DNA of 64,000 nt from NCBI GenBank assembly GCA_963923035.1, contig CAWUKT010000008.1, forward strand, positions 62,001 to 126,000, read 5' to 3'. Positions 26,766 to 35,205 of this stretch are shown piece by piece. The position numbers and the translations under genes are program-made. The notes under the pieces were generated by a model, which saw only the letters and a program-made list of their open reading frames with translations, made no database searches and was not told the DNA's origin. This DNA comes from CAWUKT01 sp963923035 (lineage in GTDB: Bacteria; Bacteroidota; Bacteroidia; J057; JADKCL01). The stretch's first letter is position 1. Each line of letters starts with the position of its first letter.

Positions 26766-27034
26766 ATCGGAAGAAAACCTACCGGAATCTAAAGAAGAAA
26801 GGATTCCTAGATGCTGAACATCGTGAAGATGGACATAAGTATCTCGAACTGTTTCACGAGGGAAGGCTGGTTCTGTTCACCAGGATCAGCCACAGCGGAA
26901 ATATTGGAACGCCGCTTATCGCCCAAATGGCCATGCAGTGCGGTTTGTCCAACCACCAATTTCTGGACTTGGCTCGGTGCCCAATGAGCCAGGACAAGTA
27001 CCTTTCCATCTTGGATGGAAAAGGTTTTCTGTAG
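26753..27034 (+). CDS. HicA-like small protein (candidate mRNA interferase toxin)
   Basis: This 93-residue protein has the dsRBD-like HicA layout. An N-terminal helix KKTYRNLKKKGFLDAE precedes a strand containing the key His (DGHKYLELFHEGRLVLFTRISHS) where HicA has 'GSH..y'. A longer C-terminal helix-turn segment follows (IAQMAMQCGLSNHQFLDLARCP). HicA toxins cleave mRNA and use that His for catalysis. The gene overlaps the HicB-like gene by 13 bases. It is longer than typical HicA (about 60-80 residues), and Gly-Ser before the His is replaced by Asp-Gly, so it is a divergent relative at best. Confidence 0.55.
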   Translation: MAELDRKKTYRNLKKKGFLDAEHREDGHKYLELFHEGRLVLFTRISHSGNIGTPLIAQMAMQCGLSNHQFLDLARCPMSQDKYLSILDGKGFL

Positions 27035-27185
27035 AATATTAGATCCCTGAAATTGCAGTCTTCTGCGGTCTCGATTCAGAAAGGCCGCTTTGGGATCGGC
27101 CAGACATTGATCACTTAATTTAGCTTGGTAATCCAGATTCGGCAGCCAATTTGAATTTGGTGTCGGCAATCCTGAAATTGAGCCC

Positions 27186-27713
27186 ATGAACATCAATGTC
27201 GATACGGGCCTCTGGCTTCGGTCCCTTTCTCTAGAGGACTTGGCCGAATACCGCGCCCTGCTCAACCTCCCTGAAATTGAAGAGATGCTGGTGGGCTGGA
27301 ATTTTCCCCTGAACAAAACCGAGCAGGAGAAATGGTACCAAGGCCAGCCGATGAAGTCCAATACCCAGCGCTTTTCATTGGTGGAAGGCGATGAATGGTT
27401 GGGCTTTGCAGGCTTGTGGGGCATTGACTGGAAGGACCGATACGCAGAAATTGGCTTGGCATTGAAGCCGGGAAATCATGGTCGGGGTCTGGGCAAAAAA
27501 GTCATCCGAGCCGTGACCCGGTATGGATTCGAGGTGCTGAACCTCCACCGTATCGAGACGCAAATTCTCGCCTATAACGATGCCTCTAACAAAGCCTTTA
27601 TCAAATGTGGCTACGTGATGGAAGGTGTGCAGCGGAAAAAGATCTTTAAGCGTGGGGCCTACCACGACCTGAATATCCTGGGTCTGTTAAGGGAAAACTT
27701 CAAGGCTGGATGA
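27186..27713 (+). CDS. GNAT-family N-acetyltransferase (RimJ/RimL-like)
   Basis: The 175 residues form a complete GNAT fold. Strand and motif segments run LWLRSLSLEDLAEYRALLN, WLGFAGLWGIDWKDRYAEIGLAL, then the acetyl-CoA pyrophosphate loop KPGNHGRGLGKKVIRAVTRYGF. The late part is NLHRIETQILAYNDASNKAFIKCGY. PseH-type enzymes of this subfamily acetylate the amino sugar precursor of pseudaminic or legionaminic acids. Because the gene sits beside a FemAB-like gene that converges on neuCBA, a role in nonulosonic acid or glycan modification is plausible but unproven. It overlaps the next gene by 4 bases. Confidence 0.85.
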   Translation: MNINVDTGLWLRSLSLEDLAEYRALLNLPEIEEMLVGWNFPLNKTEQEKWYQGQPMKSNTQRFSLVEGDEWLGFAGLWGIDWKDRYAEIGLALKPGNHGRGLGKKVIRAVTRYGFEVLNLHRIETQILAYNDASNKAFIKCGYVMEGVQRKKIFKRGAYHDLNILGLLRENFKAG

Positions 27714-28726
27714 GTGAAGTCAGGTGGATTCGGGAAACGGAGGAATGGAAAGAGGCCCTGAACGAAATCGGGGGTTATGATTTCTATCAGTTACCCTTTT
27801 TCATCCAGGGGGAAGCCCAACGGATGGAGGGGGAAGCGGTGGCATTTCTCTACACCCACCAAGGAATCAAAGCTCTGATCCCTCTGATCCTACGCCCGGT
27901 TCCGCAGGACCGCAAAGGCAAATGGCGGGATGCCCTGTCACCTTATGGCTACCCGGGTATCCTCACCAACCGTACCAGCCAAAGCCAGACTATCATTGAG
28001 GCCTACCATGCTGCGGCCTCACACGAAGACATACTGTCCACCTTCATTCGACTCCATCCGATTCAGAATACCCACCTCTTCTTCGAATCGGAGCATCTGC
28101 GGCAAAGCCTCCGCGGCAAGACCTATTCCTGTTACCTCCCGGAAGGCTATGAGTCCATTCGGCAAGGCTACCCGTCCAACCTGCGCCGTGATATCAAGCA
28201 GCTGGAAAATTCCGGGTACCGCGTCGTGGTGGATTCAGGCGAGCGCCTGGCCGAGTGGCACCAGATATATCTGCAAACGATGGAGCGCCTGGACGCTTCC
28301 AGCTATTACCATTTTGATCTCGGATACTTCCAAGCCCTGCAGGAGCAGCTTGATCACCAGCTTGTGGTGGTCCTCAACGCCTCCAACGAAGTCGTCTGCG
28401 GCGGCATCTTTACCCGCTACGCGGATTGCATGCAATACCACCTCGGTGGTACGGCACCCGAGGCAGTCCGCGACGCCCCCACCAAGCTCATGCTGGACCA
28501 TCAAATCCGGCAGGAAGCGGAGCGCGGTGAGTTCACCTGGCTCCACCTTGGCGGTGGCGTAGGTGCCAAGGAAGACGGCCTCGCCAAATTCAAGCGGCGG
28601 TTCAGCAACCGATCCCAATGGTTCCGCACCTTGGAATTGGTTCATGACCAACGGGCCTACAAAACGTTTTGTGATGGACGGGAGGACACCGGTTTTTTCC
28701 CTCTCTACCGCGCTCCCAAAGACTGA
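27710..28726 (+). CDS. FemAB/GNAT-like acyltransferase
   Basis: The 338-residue protein has the double-GNAT FemAB layout. The N-terminal half includes GYDFYQLPFFIQGEAQRMEG and a DALSPYGYPGIL loop. The second half includes YPSNLRRDIKQLENSGYRVVVD, VVCGGIFTRYADCMQYHLGG and the APTKLMLDHQIRQEAERGEFTWLHLGGGVG stretch typical of these proteins. FemAB-like enzymes transfer amino acids or acyl groups to cell-wall or capsule sugars. It is translationally coupled to the acetyltransferase upstream and ends 6 bases before the convergent neuC gene. A role in surface glycan decoration is inferred from that setting. Confidence 0.82.
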   Translation: MSEVRWIRETEEWKEALNEIGGYDFYQLPFFIQGEAQRMEGEAVAFLYTHQGIKALIPLILRPVPQDRKGKWRDALSPYGYPGILTNRTSQSQTIIEAYHAAASHEDILSTFIRLHPIQNTHLFFESEHLRQSLRGKTYSCYLPEGYESIRQGYPSNLRRDIKQLENSGYRVVVDSGERLAEWHQIYLQTMERLDASSYYHFDLGYFQALQEQLDHQLVVVLNASNEVVCGGIFTRYADCMQYHLGGTAPEAVRDAPTKLMLDHQIRQEAERGEFTWLHLGGGVGAKEDGLAKFKRRFSNRSQWFRTLELVHDQRAYKTFCDGREDTGFFPLYRAPKD

Positions 28727-28732
28727 TATTCG

Positions 28733-29872
28733 TTACTTCTGCAACCAGCGGTCGTCGAAATTCGTCTCTCGCAGGGCATCGAGGATGATTTCCCCCACTT
28801 GGCCATTGCCGTAGGGATTGACGGCTGCGTGGGCCTGGGCCCGGAATGTTTCGTCGGTTAAGGCTTGACTCAAGGCTGTTTGTAAGGCTTCGGTTTCGAC
28901 CGGAACATTGAGGTGGTTGGCGGCTTGTTCGCGGCCGCGTTGGCGGTCGCCCACATTGAGTACGGGAATGCCGAAGGAAGGCGCTTCGAGGACTCCACTG
29001 CTGGAATTGCCGATGAGGACATCGGCGTGGCGGAGAACATGCAAGTACTGCTCGTAGGGCAGGCTGGGAAAAATGTGGACGTTGGGAGTGCCTCGGTATT
29101 GTTCGATGACCTCGATCATTTTGCGGCCGCCGGCATCGGCGTTGGGGTAGATGATGACCGTTTGGCGGTCGGGGTGGAGGATGGCCTCCAATAGGGTGAC
29201 CATTTGTTGGCCGGCGATGTCGGAGTGGACCGATTCCGGATGGAAAATGACGAGCTGGGTCGTCAGATTGGGCTGAAGCCCTATCCATCCGAAGGATTCC
29301 GCCCGGTCTTTGAAGTCATAGCCGAGGATGGTGTCCAATGCCGGAGCTCCGGAATTGAAACAGCGCCAGGGCTCTTCCCCGGCGTCGATGAGGCGTTGGC
29401 GGCTGGCTTCCGAAGGAGCGAAATGGATGTGCGCGAGCCGGGTGATCGCGTAGCGCACTGCATTGTCGATGGTCGAAGTGACATCGCCTCCGCCGACGTG
29501 GATCGTCGGCAAGAAGCCATAGGCGCCAATGATGGCACCGGCCAACATTTCGGCCCGGTCACCGGGCAACAACAGGTAGTCGGGTTGGATGGACTCCACC
29601 AACGCCGTTCCTTTGGTTACCACCTCACCCAAAAAAGCCGCCATGGACGCTTTCTGGTCCTTTTCAAAAACCGCTTCCAGCACGTGACATGGATACTCCT
29701 CCGCCTGAACTTCTTTCAAGGTCAAGCCGAATTCTGGCATCAGGTGCATGCCCGTTGCCAACATTTCCACCTCAAAATCCGGGGCATGGTGGAGCTTTTT
29801 CAAGACACCATTCATCAGCCCAAAATCGGCCCGCGTTCCCGTGAAGCACAGTATCTTTTTCACTTCCCTCAT
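28733..29872 (-). CDS. neuC: UDP-N-acetylglucosamine 2-epimerase (hydrolysing)
   Basis: The 379 residues have the GT-B-like epimerase fold: FTGTRADFGLMNGVLKKL at the N-terminus, YLLLPGDRAEMLAGAIIGA, HVGGGDVTSTIDNAVRYAITRLAHIHFAPSEA, and IGNSSSGVLEAPSFGIPVLNVGDRQRGREQA near the end. The hydrolysing enzymes make ManNAc and UDP, the first step of sialic acid synthesis; the LegG relatives act on a modified UDP-sugar for legionaminic acid. It is the last gene of neuA-neuB-neuC and overlaps neuB by 4 bases. Specificity between NeuC and LegG cannot be decided by eye. Confidence 0.9.
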   Translation of the reverse strand: MREVKKILCFTGTRADFGLMNGVLKKLHHAPDFEVEMLATGMHLMPEFGLTLKEVQAEEYPCHVLEAVFEKDQKASMAAFLGEVVTKGTALVESIQPDYLLLPGDRAEMLAGAIIGAYGFLPTIHVGGGDVTSTIDNAVRYAITRLAHIHFAPSEASRQRLIDAGEEPWRCFNSGAPALDTILGYDFKDRAESFGWIGLQPNLTTQLVIFHPESVHSDIAGQQMVTLLEAILHPDRQTVIIYPNADAGGRKMIEVIEQYRGTPNVHIFPSLPYEQYLHVLRHADVLIGNSSSGVLEAPSFGIPVLNVGDRQRGREQAANHLNVPVETEALQTALSQALTDETFRAQAHAAVNPYGNGQVGEIILDALRETNFDDRWLQK

Positions 29873-30915
29873 TTCAAGTCACTCCATTCCACCAACGTAT
29901 CTTCTTGAATGTCAACAGCCGCAATTTTTCCCACGACATTCTCCCACTCCCGGGGGGCGATTCCCGTTCCCGGCCGTTTGATGATCAGCATGTCTTCTGT
30001 AATCGTGGTCCCAGCTGGAATGGCTTGGTTGGCCACAACACTCTTCCGAACCGTTTGCATAATCTCTCTTTCCGATTCCGTCGGCTCTTTTTCTTTTTTT
30101 CCCAATGCCGTCTCCGCCTCCCGAATCGCCTTCACCATCGCCGCCAATTCGTGGGGTTCTAGCGAAGCCTTGTGGTCGGGGCCTTCCATCGTTTTGTCCA
30201 GGGAAAAATGCTTCTCAATGATGTGGGCGCCCATCGCAACGGCCATGACCGGCACGGTGATCCCCGAGGTATGGTCGGAATAGCCCACCATGCAATCGAG
30301 CTCCTCCTGCATCAGTTGCATCGCGCGGAGGTTGACGTCTTCAAAGGGGCAGGGATAACTGGTCGTGCAGTGAAGCATGGCAATATCTTCGGCCCCGGCT
30401 GCGCGCATTGTTTGGATCGCCGTTTTGATCTCCGGCATCGTTCCCATTCCCGTCCCGAGGATCATTGGGAGCCCATAACTGGCGGTTTGAGCCAGGAAAG
30501 GGAGGTTATTGAGGTCGCCCGAGCCGATTTTGAAGGCTGGAACAAGGTCGGCGAGAAATGGACTGGCCGTCGGAGTGTGGGGAGAGGAAAGGAAAACGAT
30601 CCCCTTGTCGTCGCAGTATTTTTTCAGGTCACGGAAGACCTCGTAGTCCAATTCCAGCTTGCGGATCATCTCATACATGGAGCCATCGTCACCGGTATTG
30701 GCGGCTTGGTAGCCCACCTTTTGGACATTGCGGGTGGAGCCATCTTTTGCCCGAAAGGTTTGGAACTTCACGGCGGTGGCTCCAGCGGCGTGGGCAGCAT
30801 CAATGAGTTGGTAGGCGAGTTCGACGTCTCCATTGTGGTTGACGCCAGCCTCCGCGATGATGAACGTGGGGTGGCCCGGACCGACAAGGTGGTCTCCGAT
30901 GTTAAAGGTAGTCAT
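29869..30915 (-). CDS. neuB: N-acetylneuraminate (nonulosonate) synthase
   Basis: The 348-residue product has a TIM-barrel NeuB domain (FIIAEAGVNHNGDVELAYQLIDAA, then KFQTF, LGTGMGTMPEI, LHCTTSYPCPFEDVNLRAM, GYSDHTSGI and EKHFSLDKTMEGPDHKASLEP). A C-terminal SAF/antifreeze-like domain follows (VVANQAIPAGTTITEDMLIIKRPGTGIAP). It condenses phosphoenolpyruvate with ManNAc or a related sugar to form the nine-carbon acid. The ATG at 30915 is preferred to one 18 codons upstream because the family starts there and the longer version runs deep into neuA. It overlaps neuA by 14 bases and neuC by 4. Confidence 0.95.
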   Translation of the reverse strand: MTTFNIGDHLVGPGHPTFIIAEAGVNHNGDVELAYQLIDAAHAAGATAVKFQTFRAKDGSTRNVQKVGYQAANTGDDGSMYEMIRKLELDYEVFRDLKKYCDDKGIVFLSSPHTPTASPFLADLVPAFKIGSGDLNNLPFLAQTASYGLPMILGTGMGTMPEIKTAIQTMRAAGAEDIAMLHCTTSYPCPFEDVNLRAMQLMQEELDCMVGYSDHTSGITVPVMAVAMGAHIIEKHFSLDKTMEGPDHKASLEPHELAAMVKAIREAETALGKKEKEPTESEREIMQTVRKSVVANQAIPAGTTITEDMLIIKRPGTGIAPREWENVVGKIAAVDIQEDTLVEWSDLK

Positions 30916-31600
30916 GGGCGATGGCAGCTGCGATTTGAAAGTCAATTTCTTCGTCGATGTCCAGGTCATAAGGGGATTTCAGCACCAAGGGCAGGACCCT
31001 CTCTCCCCAGGGAAATTTGCCCGGTCGCATCAGGCAATCGTGGGCATATACGTACACGGAGCCATTGGGGCGAAACAGGGCGGGTTGGTCCTGGGCGCGG
31101 AGGGCACTGAAGTCATTGCCGTAAGCGAAATCCAGGCCCTGATCGGTCATTTTCATCATCCAATCCGGGCCGGCTTTGACGCGGGACACGCTGAGGAGCA
31201 TGTCAGCGCCTTCTTGTTGCACCCGCCGGATGGCCGCATCGAGGGCCTTAGGCTGTCGAAAGGGACAGGTGGGTTGGAGTAAAACGACGAAATCGGGTCG
31301 GGTTCCCAGTTCGGTCTGTTCCCGCACAATGGCGCGGAGGACATCAATGGTATTGGCAGTGTCGCTGGCGAGTTCGGCCGACCGGTCATGGACCTCGGCG
31401 CCATAGTGCTGCGCCAATGCGGCAATCTCCGCATCATCGGTCGAGACGATGCAGCGGTCGATGCTGGCACAGGCCTGGGCGTGGCGGATACTCCACGCGG
31501 TGAGCGGATGCCCGGCCAATTCCCGCAGGTTCTTGCGGGGAATGCGCTTGGACCCGCCGCGGGCGGGGACAATGGCCAGGGTATGCGGACGCTTGGACAC
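30902..31600 (-). CDS. neuA: CMP-sialic (nonulosonic) acid cytidylyltransferase
   Basis: The 232-residue enzyme opens with the nucleotide-binding IVPARGGSKRIPRKNLREL signature of NeuA/KdsB-type transferases. It continues with IVSTDDAEIAALA, HDRSAELASDTANTIDVL, VLLQPTCPFRQPKALDAAI, RPNGSVYVY and a final YDLDIDEEIDF metal site. It activates the acid with CTP. It is the first gene of a tightly overlapped leftward operon with neuB and neuC. No sialyltransferase or polymerase gene is in the window, so the acceptor glycan must be handled elsewhere. Confidence 0.93.
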   Translation of the reverse strand: MSKRPHTLAIVPARGGSKRIPRKNLRELAGHPLTAWSIRHAQACASIDRCIVSTDDAEIAALAQHYGAEVHDRSAELASDTANTIDVLRAIVREQTELGTRPDFVVLLQPTCPFRQPKALDAAIRRVQQEGADMLLSVSRVKAGPDWMMKMTDQGLDFAYGNDFSALRAQDQPALFRPNGSVYVYAHDCLMRPGKFPWGERVLPLVLKSPYDLDIDEEIDFQIAAAIAHDYL

Positions 31601-31974
31601 GTGGCAAGTTTCAAATGAAAGCGGAAAGGTGCAAATGGGAAATGAAGCAATTCAAATCCATCGGTTGGGAGAAAGTGTACTTATCGCTTGCCTTTGCCTT
31701 CAGGTCTTCATTTGTAAGAGCCAGCCCAAATCGCGGCAAGCATTTTTGTCTTTAAAACTGTTGATATACAGCGCTTTCACATAGTATTTTCCAAGCTGAG
31801 TGGGACAGGTATTTTTCCACTTCTCATCTCCCACCAAACCATTTCACCCGTCGAGCCAATGAGGCCATTTCTCTATTCCCCCTTTTCACTCACCCAAAAC
31901 AAAGCTGGAACCTCCCCAAAAGGAAAGATTCCAGCTCCTGGCTCCGAAATCGGGGCCTTATGCCTGGGCAGGGG
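31601..31974. other. Intergenic region upstream of neuA
   Basis: These 374 bases lie between neuA and a leftward outer-membrane protein gene. The left part must hold the neuA promoter. The right part contains the terminator of the upstream leftward gene. No open frame was convincing. Confidence 0.4.
31903..31936 (-). terminator. Rho-independent terminator for the leftward outer-membrane protein gene
   Basis: An 8-base stem (AGCTGGAA at 31903-31910, TTCCAGCT at 31929-31936) has an inner CCT/AGG pairing. Read leftward, it is followed by TTGTTTTGGG. It lies about 40 bases beyond the stop at 31975. Confidence 0.65.
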
Positions 31975-32697
31975 CTAAAAATGCACGCCGACCCAGACGC
32001 GGGCGCGAGACAGGAAATTCAGGCCCACATTGAAATCGGACGCCTCCGAAGTTGCCGGGAAGTCAGGGATCAGGATACAGTTCTGAATGTCCACTTCCGT
32101 AGCTGTAATGTTCGAGAAGCCAAGGCGGGTATCCAGGCTAACAGGTGCAAATTCACCGCTGATCGAGATCCGCTTGCCGAAGGTATAGCGGGCCCCCATC
32201 AGGCCAAAGGCCGCAATGTCCATCCCGTTACGGACCGTACGAAATTCCGTACCCATAGTAGCGTTATTGCCACTGGTGAAAAAGCCATCCCTGCTCTCAA
32301 GCACCGAATTCTGGTAGCCGATCAGTCCTCCGCCCCCGTAGTAGATCGAGAACTTGTTCCAATGGGTGTACTTCAGGAAATCCAGTTCGAAGTTGAGTCC
32401 GATCCGGAAATTAAGATTGGTCTGGATTTGATCGCAAAGCCCGACCGTCGTATTCACTGTGTTTCGGTTGATGTTCCCGGACATGATGTAGCGGGTGGCA
32501 GAGTTGGCGCGCTCCTTGGCGATCAGGATGGAGACTTGCTCTCCCCGCAACAGCCCAATGGGATCCATCGCGTACATTTTGGGATGGCCACTGGGAGGAA
32601 GGTCCCCCGCTGCCGTGTCCTGGGCCTTCAGCCCGGAAAAACCGACGAGAACCATGAGCATGAGAATGCCCGTCTGAAAAAGGTTAAATCTTTTCAT
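31975..32697 (-). CDS. Outer-membrane beta-barrel-like protein of unknown function
   Basis: The 240 residues begin with a signal peptide (LFQTGILMLMVLVGFSGLKAQ) and continue with amphipathic strands such as LNFRIGLNFELDFLKY, FSIYYGGGGLIGYQN, AAFGLMGARYTFG and a final FNVGLNFLSRARVWVGVHF. The protein ends in an aromatic residue, as outer-membrane barrels often do. The ATG at 32697 is preferred to one 4 codons earlier because the Lys-Arg pair then starts the signal peptide. The gene is monocistronic, with its own terminator. No named family is recognised. Confidence 0.65.
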   Translation of the reverse strand: MKRFNLFQTGILMLMVLVGFSGLKAQDTAAGDLPPSGHPKMYAMDPIGLLRGEQVSILIAKERANSATRYIMSGNINRNTVNTTVGLCDQIQTNLNFRIGLNFELDFLKYTHWNKFSIYYGGGGLIGYQNSVLESRDGFFTSGNNATMGTEFRTVRNGMDIAAFGLMGARYTFGKRISISGEFAPVSLDTRLGFSNITATEVDIQNCILIPDFPATSEASDFNVGLNFLSRARVWVGVHF

Positions 32698-32953
32698 AAG
32701 CGATATCATTTGTTTGGAAAGTAAATGAGCGTTTGGCGCTCTGATAATAGGACAATTGATGTCAGGTTGAGTACAATTTCAGGGCGAATATTCAGGCCAG
32801 TTTCGGCTCTCTATTCAGGGGCCATCGAAAAAGGCGCTGACTGGTTATTTACAGGGTGAAATGCGACAATTTCTGTGCCATTGTGTACCTTTAGGAAGAT
32901 GACCTTGAAGAAATCAATTTGTTTGTTTCCCCTCACCACCGAACCCATTTCCC

Positions 32954-33520
32954 ATGAGCCTTAACCGCTGTACCTGGTGCCTCGGCAACGACCTGTACAT
33001 GGATTACCATGACAATGAATGGGGCGTTCCCCTCCACGACGACCAGAAACTGTTCGAGTTTTTGATCCTGGAAGGCGCCCAGGCTGGTTTGTCCTGGATC
33101 ACCATCCTCCAGAAGCGGGAAAATTACCGGGCAGCATTCCACCAATTTGATCCGGAAGTTGTGGCCCGGTATTCGGATGAATACCTCGAAGAACTGCGCC
33201 AGAATCCCGGAATTGTCCGCAATCGCCTGAAAATTCAGTCGGCCCGCACCAATGCGCGGGCCTTCCTGCAAGTGCAGGAAGAATTTGGCAGCTTCGACGA
33301 GTACATCTGGCAATTCGTGGACGGCCGACCCAAAATCAACCATTTCGCCACCATGGCCGACGTCCCCGCCAATACGCCTACGAGCGACCGCATGAGTAAA
33401 GACCTCAAGAAACGCGGCTTCAAGTTTGTGGGCACCACCATTTGCTATGCCTTTATGCAGGCCACTGGCATGGTCAACGACCATACCGTCGACTGCTTCC
33501 GCCACGCCGAATTGTCCTAG
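32954..33520 (+). CDS. tag: DNA-3-methyladenine glycosylase I
   Basis: The 188-residue protein matches Tag through its length: RCTWCLGNDLYMDYHDNEWGVPLHDDQKLFEFLILEGAQAGLSWITILQKRENYRAAF at the start and LKKRGFKFVGTTICYAFMQATGMVNDHTVDCFRH at the end. The zinc ligands (Cys near residue 6, His near 19, and His and Cys in VNDHTVDC) are all present. Tag removes 3-methyladenine from alkylated DNA to start base excision repair. It stands alone with no operon partner. An upstream TACCTTTA box at about 32886 is a possible promoter. Confidence 0.95.
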   Translation: MSLNRCTWCLGNDLYMDYHDNEWGVPLHDDQKLFEFLILEGAQAGLSWITILQKRENYRAAFHQFDPEVVARYSDEYLEELRQNPGIVRNRLKIQSARTNARAFLQVQEEFGSFDEYIWQFVDGRPKINHFATMADVPANTPTSDRMSKDLKKRGFKFVGTTICYAFMQATGMVNDHTVDCFRHAELS

Positions 33521-33628
33521 GCGGACCAATCAAGGATTTGTAGACAGTCAATGCCCCTTCTGAGGATAACTCTCTCCCAGAAATTCCCGACAATCAATAT
33601 CTTTAGCTGAATTGTTTGGACAAAGGAG

Positions 33629-34519
33629 ATGAATCAGAAAGTCAAAGGAAGTCTGACCTTGGGTTTGCTGGGCGATGCCTACGGCAATCGGTTCGCACAA
33701 TCGGATCTTCCCGCCGGGGAAGAACGCTGGGCGATTACCGACGCGGCCGAATACATGGTCGCGACCTGTGAGTCCATTCTCGAAGCGGGCAAGGTGGATG
33801 CCGGAGAAATCGGAGCCCGGATGCGCAAATGGTACATGGACCAGCAGCTTTCCGGCTTGGAAGGCGAAACGCTGGCCGCCCTCTCGAATTTGGTGGATGG
33901 TGACCATTGGTCCCACGCCGGGTCTCAGGGCGATGCCCACGGGAATACCGGTTTGCTGCGGATGGCCCCGCTGGCTTTTCTACTGGACCCGGGCCGGGAA
34001 GAAGACCGGAACCTGATCCGCGACGTCATTTCCCTGACCCACGACTCCGAAGACGCCTACCAGGCCGCCCTCACCTTTGTCCTGTCCATCCGACTCGTCC
34101 AAAACGATCGGCACAATTTTATCCAGCGCATCCTCCGTCATTTGCCCCCTTCCTATATCCACACCCGGCTCGAGAAAATCGTCAACTCCAAGGAGGACCG
34201 CATCCGGGACGTGGGACGGAACTATGGCTCGGGGCATATCCTGAGCGAATCGCTGCCGTTTTCGATCTTCGCCGCCCAGCAAGCGCCGTTGCTAGGGTTG
34301 CAAACCATGATGAATGAAATTGTGGGCGCGGGCGGAGATACGGGTGGCAACTGTTCCCTGGCCGGTTATATCGCGGGGGCGCACCTCGGCACCGAGGTGA
34401 TTCCGGAGGAGTGGATGGAGAAATTACAGCAAATCGAAGGTTTTGGGGAGAAACAAGCCATCATCCGGGAGTTTTCCACCTTTGTCCAGGCCCAATCGGG
34501 CATCCAGACCCTCTTTTAA
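33629..34519 (+). CDS. ADP-ribosylglycohydrolase-family homologue lacking key metal residues
   Basis: The 296-residue protein has the ARH all-helical layout. The start GSLTLGLLGDAYGNRFA, the middle GNTGLLRMAPLAFLL and the end IVGAGGDTGGNCSLAGYIAGAHLGTEVIPEEW all align with family motifs. Active members bind two Mg ions through an early D-D/T-D motif and a late GGDTDT. Here the early site reads TDAAEYM, and the late one GGDTGGN, so several ligands are missing. It may be an inactive ADP-ribose-binding protein or a pseudoenzyme. An AAAGGAG ribosome site precedes the ATG closely. The stop overlaps the convergent MBL gene's stop. Confidence 0.75.
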   Translation: MNQKVKGSLTLGLLGDAYGNRFAQSDLPAGEERWAITDAAEYMVATCESILEAGKVDAGEIGARMRKWYMDQQLSGLEGETLAALSNLVDGDHWSHAGSQGDAHGNTGLLRMAPLAFLLDPGREEDRNLIRDVISLTHDSEDAYQAALTFVLSIRLVQNDRHNFIQRILRHLPPSYIHTRLEKIVNSKEDRIRDVGRNYGSGHILSESLPFSIFAAQQAPLLGLQTMMNEIVGAGGDTGGNCSLAGYIAGAHLGTEVIPEEWMEKLQQIEGFGEKQAIIREFSTFVQAQSGIQTLF

Positions 34520-35166
34520 AATCCAACGACCATCGGATTGACCTTCTGTTCGCGCTCGACCGTGGTGGGATCCATGTGGCCGGCGTAGATCTTGGTCTGG
34601 CCGGGGAGTTTCAGGACCTTGTCGAGGATGGTGCTGCGCAGGACTTCCATGCTGCCGCCGGGCAGATCGGTCCGCCCAAAGCTGCTTCGGAAAATAACGT
34701 CTCCACTGAACAGTTGGTGGCTGTCGGCGTGGTAGAAGGAAATGTGGCCGGGGGAATGGCCGGGGGTAAAGAGAACGTCCATCTCGGTCTCGCCGACTTT
34801 GACCTTGTCGCCTTCGTCCACCCAGACGTCGGGCATCACCAGCGGTTCGATGGTGAATCCGAAGAGTTGGGCGTGGGTCGCGCCCCTTTCGATGTTGAAC
34901 TTCTCTTCTTCGTGGGCAATGACCGGCACCTGGAACTTTTCCTTGAGAAAATTCAGGCCGAATACGTGGTCGAGGTGGGCGTGGGTCAACCAAATCTGTT
35001 CCACTTCCAGTCCCTTGACTTCGAGGAAGGTGAGCAACTGCCGCTGTTCGGCAGAGGTATAGCAGCCGGGATCGACGATGACACATTTGTTGGTGTCGTC
35101 CCACAGAACGTAGGTGTTCTCAGCAAAGGCTTGGGGCAGGAAGGTGAAGGTTTCGACGTGGAGCAT
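34516..35166 (-). CDS. MBL-fold hydrolase (glyoxalase II-like)
   Basis: The 216-residue protein has the zinc motif THAHLDH (LTHAHLDHVFGLNFL), a later TPGHSPGHISFY loop with the second His, and the FSGDVIF bridging Asp. A final GHMDPTTVERE supplies the last His. This is the YcbL/GloB-like subgroup, which hydrolyses thioesters such as S-lactoylglutathione, but the C-terminal GloB substrate domain is shortened. The ATG at 35166 is chosen because the family starts with a short strand there, and it lies 39 bases from the divergent flavin oxidase gene. The real substrate is uncertain. Confidence 0.88.
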   Translation of the reverse strand: MLHVETFTFLPQAFAENTYVLWDDTNKCVIVDPGCYTSAEQRQLLTFLEVKGLEVEQIWLTHAHLDHVFGLNFLKEKFQVPVIAHEEEKFNIERGATHAQLFGFTIEPLVMPDVWVDEGDKVKVGETEMDVLFTPGHSPGHISFYHADSHQLFSGDVIFRSSFGRTDLPGGSMEVLRSTILDKVLKLPGQTKIYAGHMDPTTVEREQKVNPMVVGF

Positions 35167-35205
35167 ATATTTGCAATTGTTCGCAGGGAACTTCAAAATT
35201 AGAGA

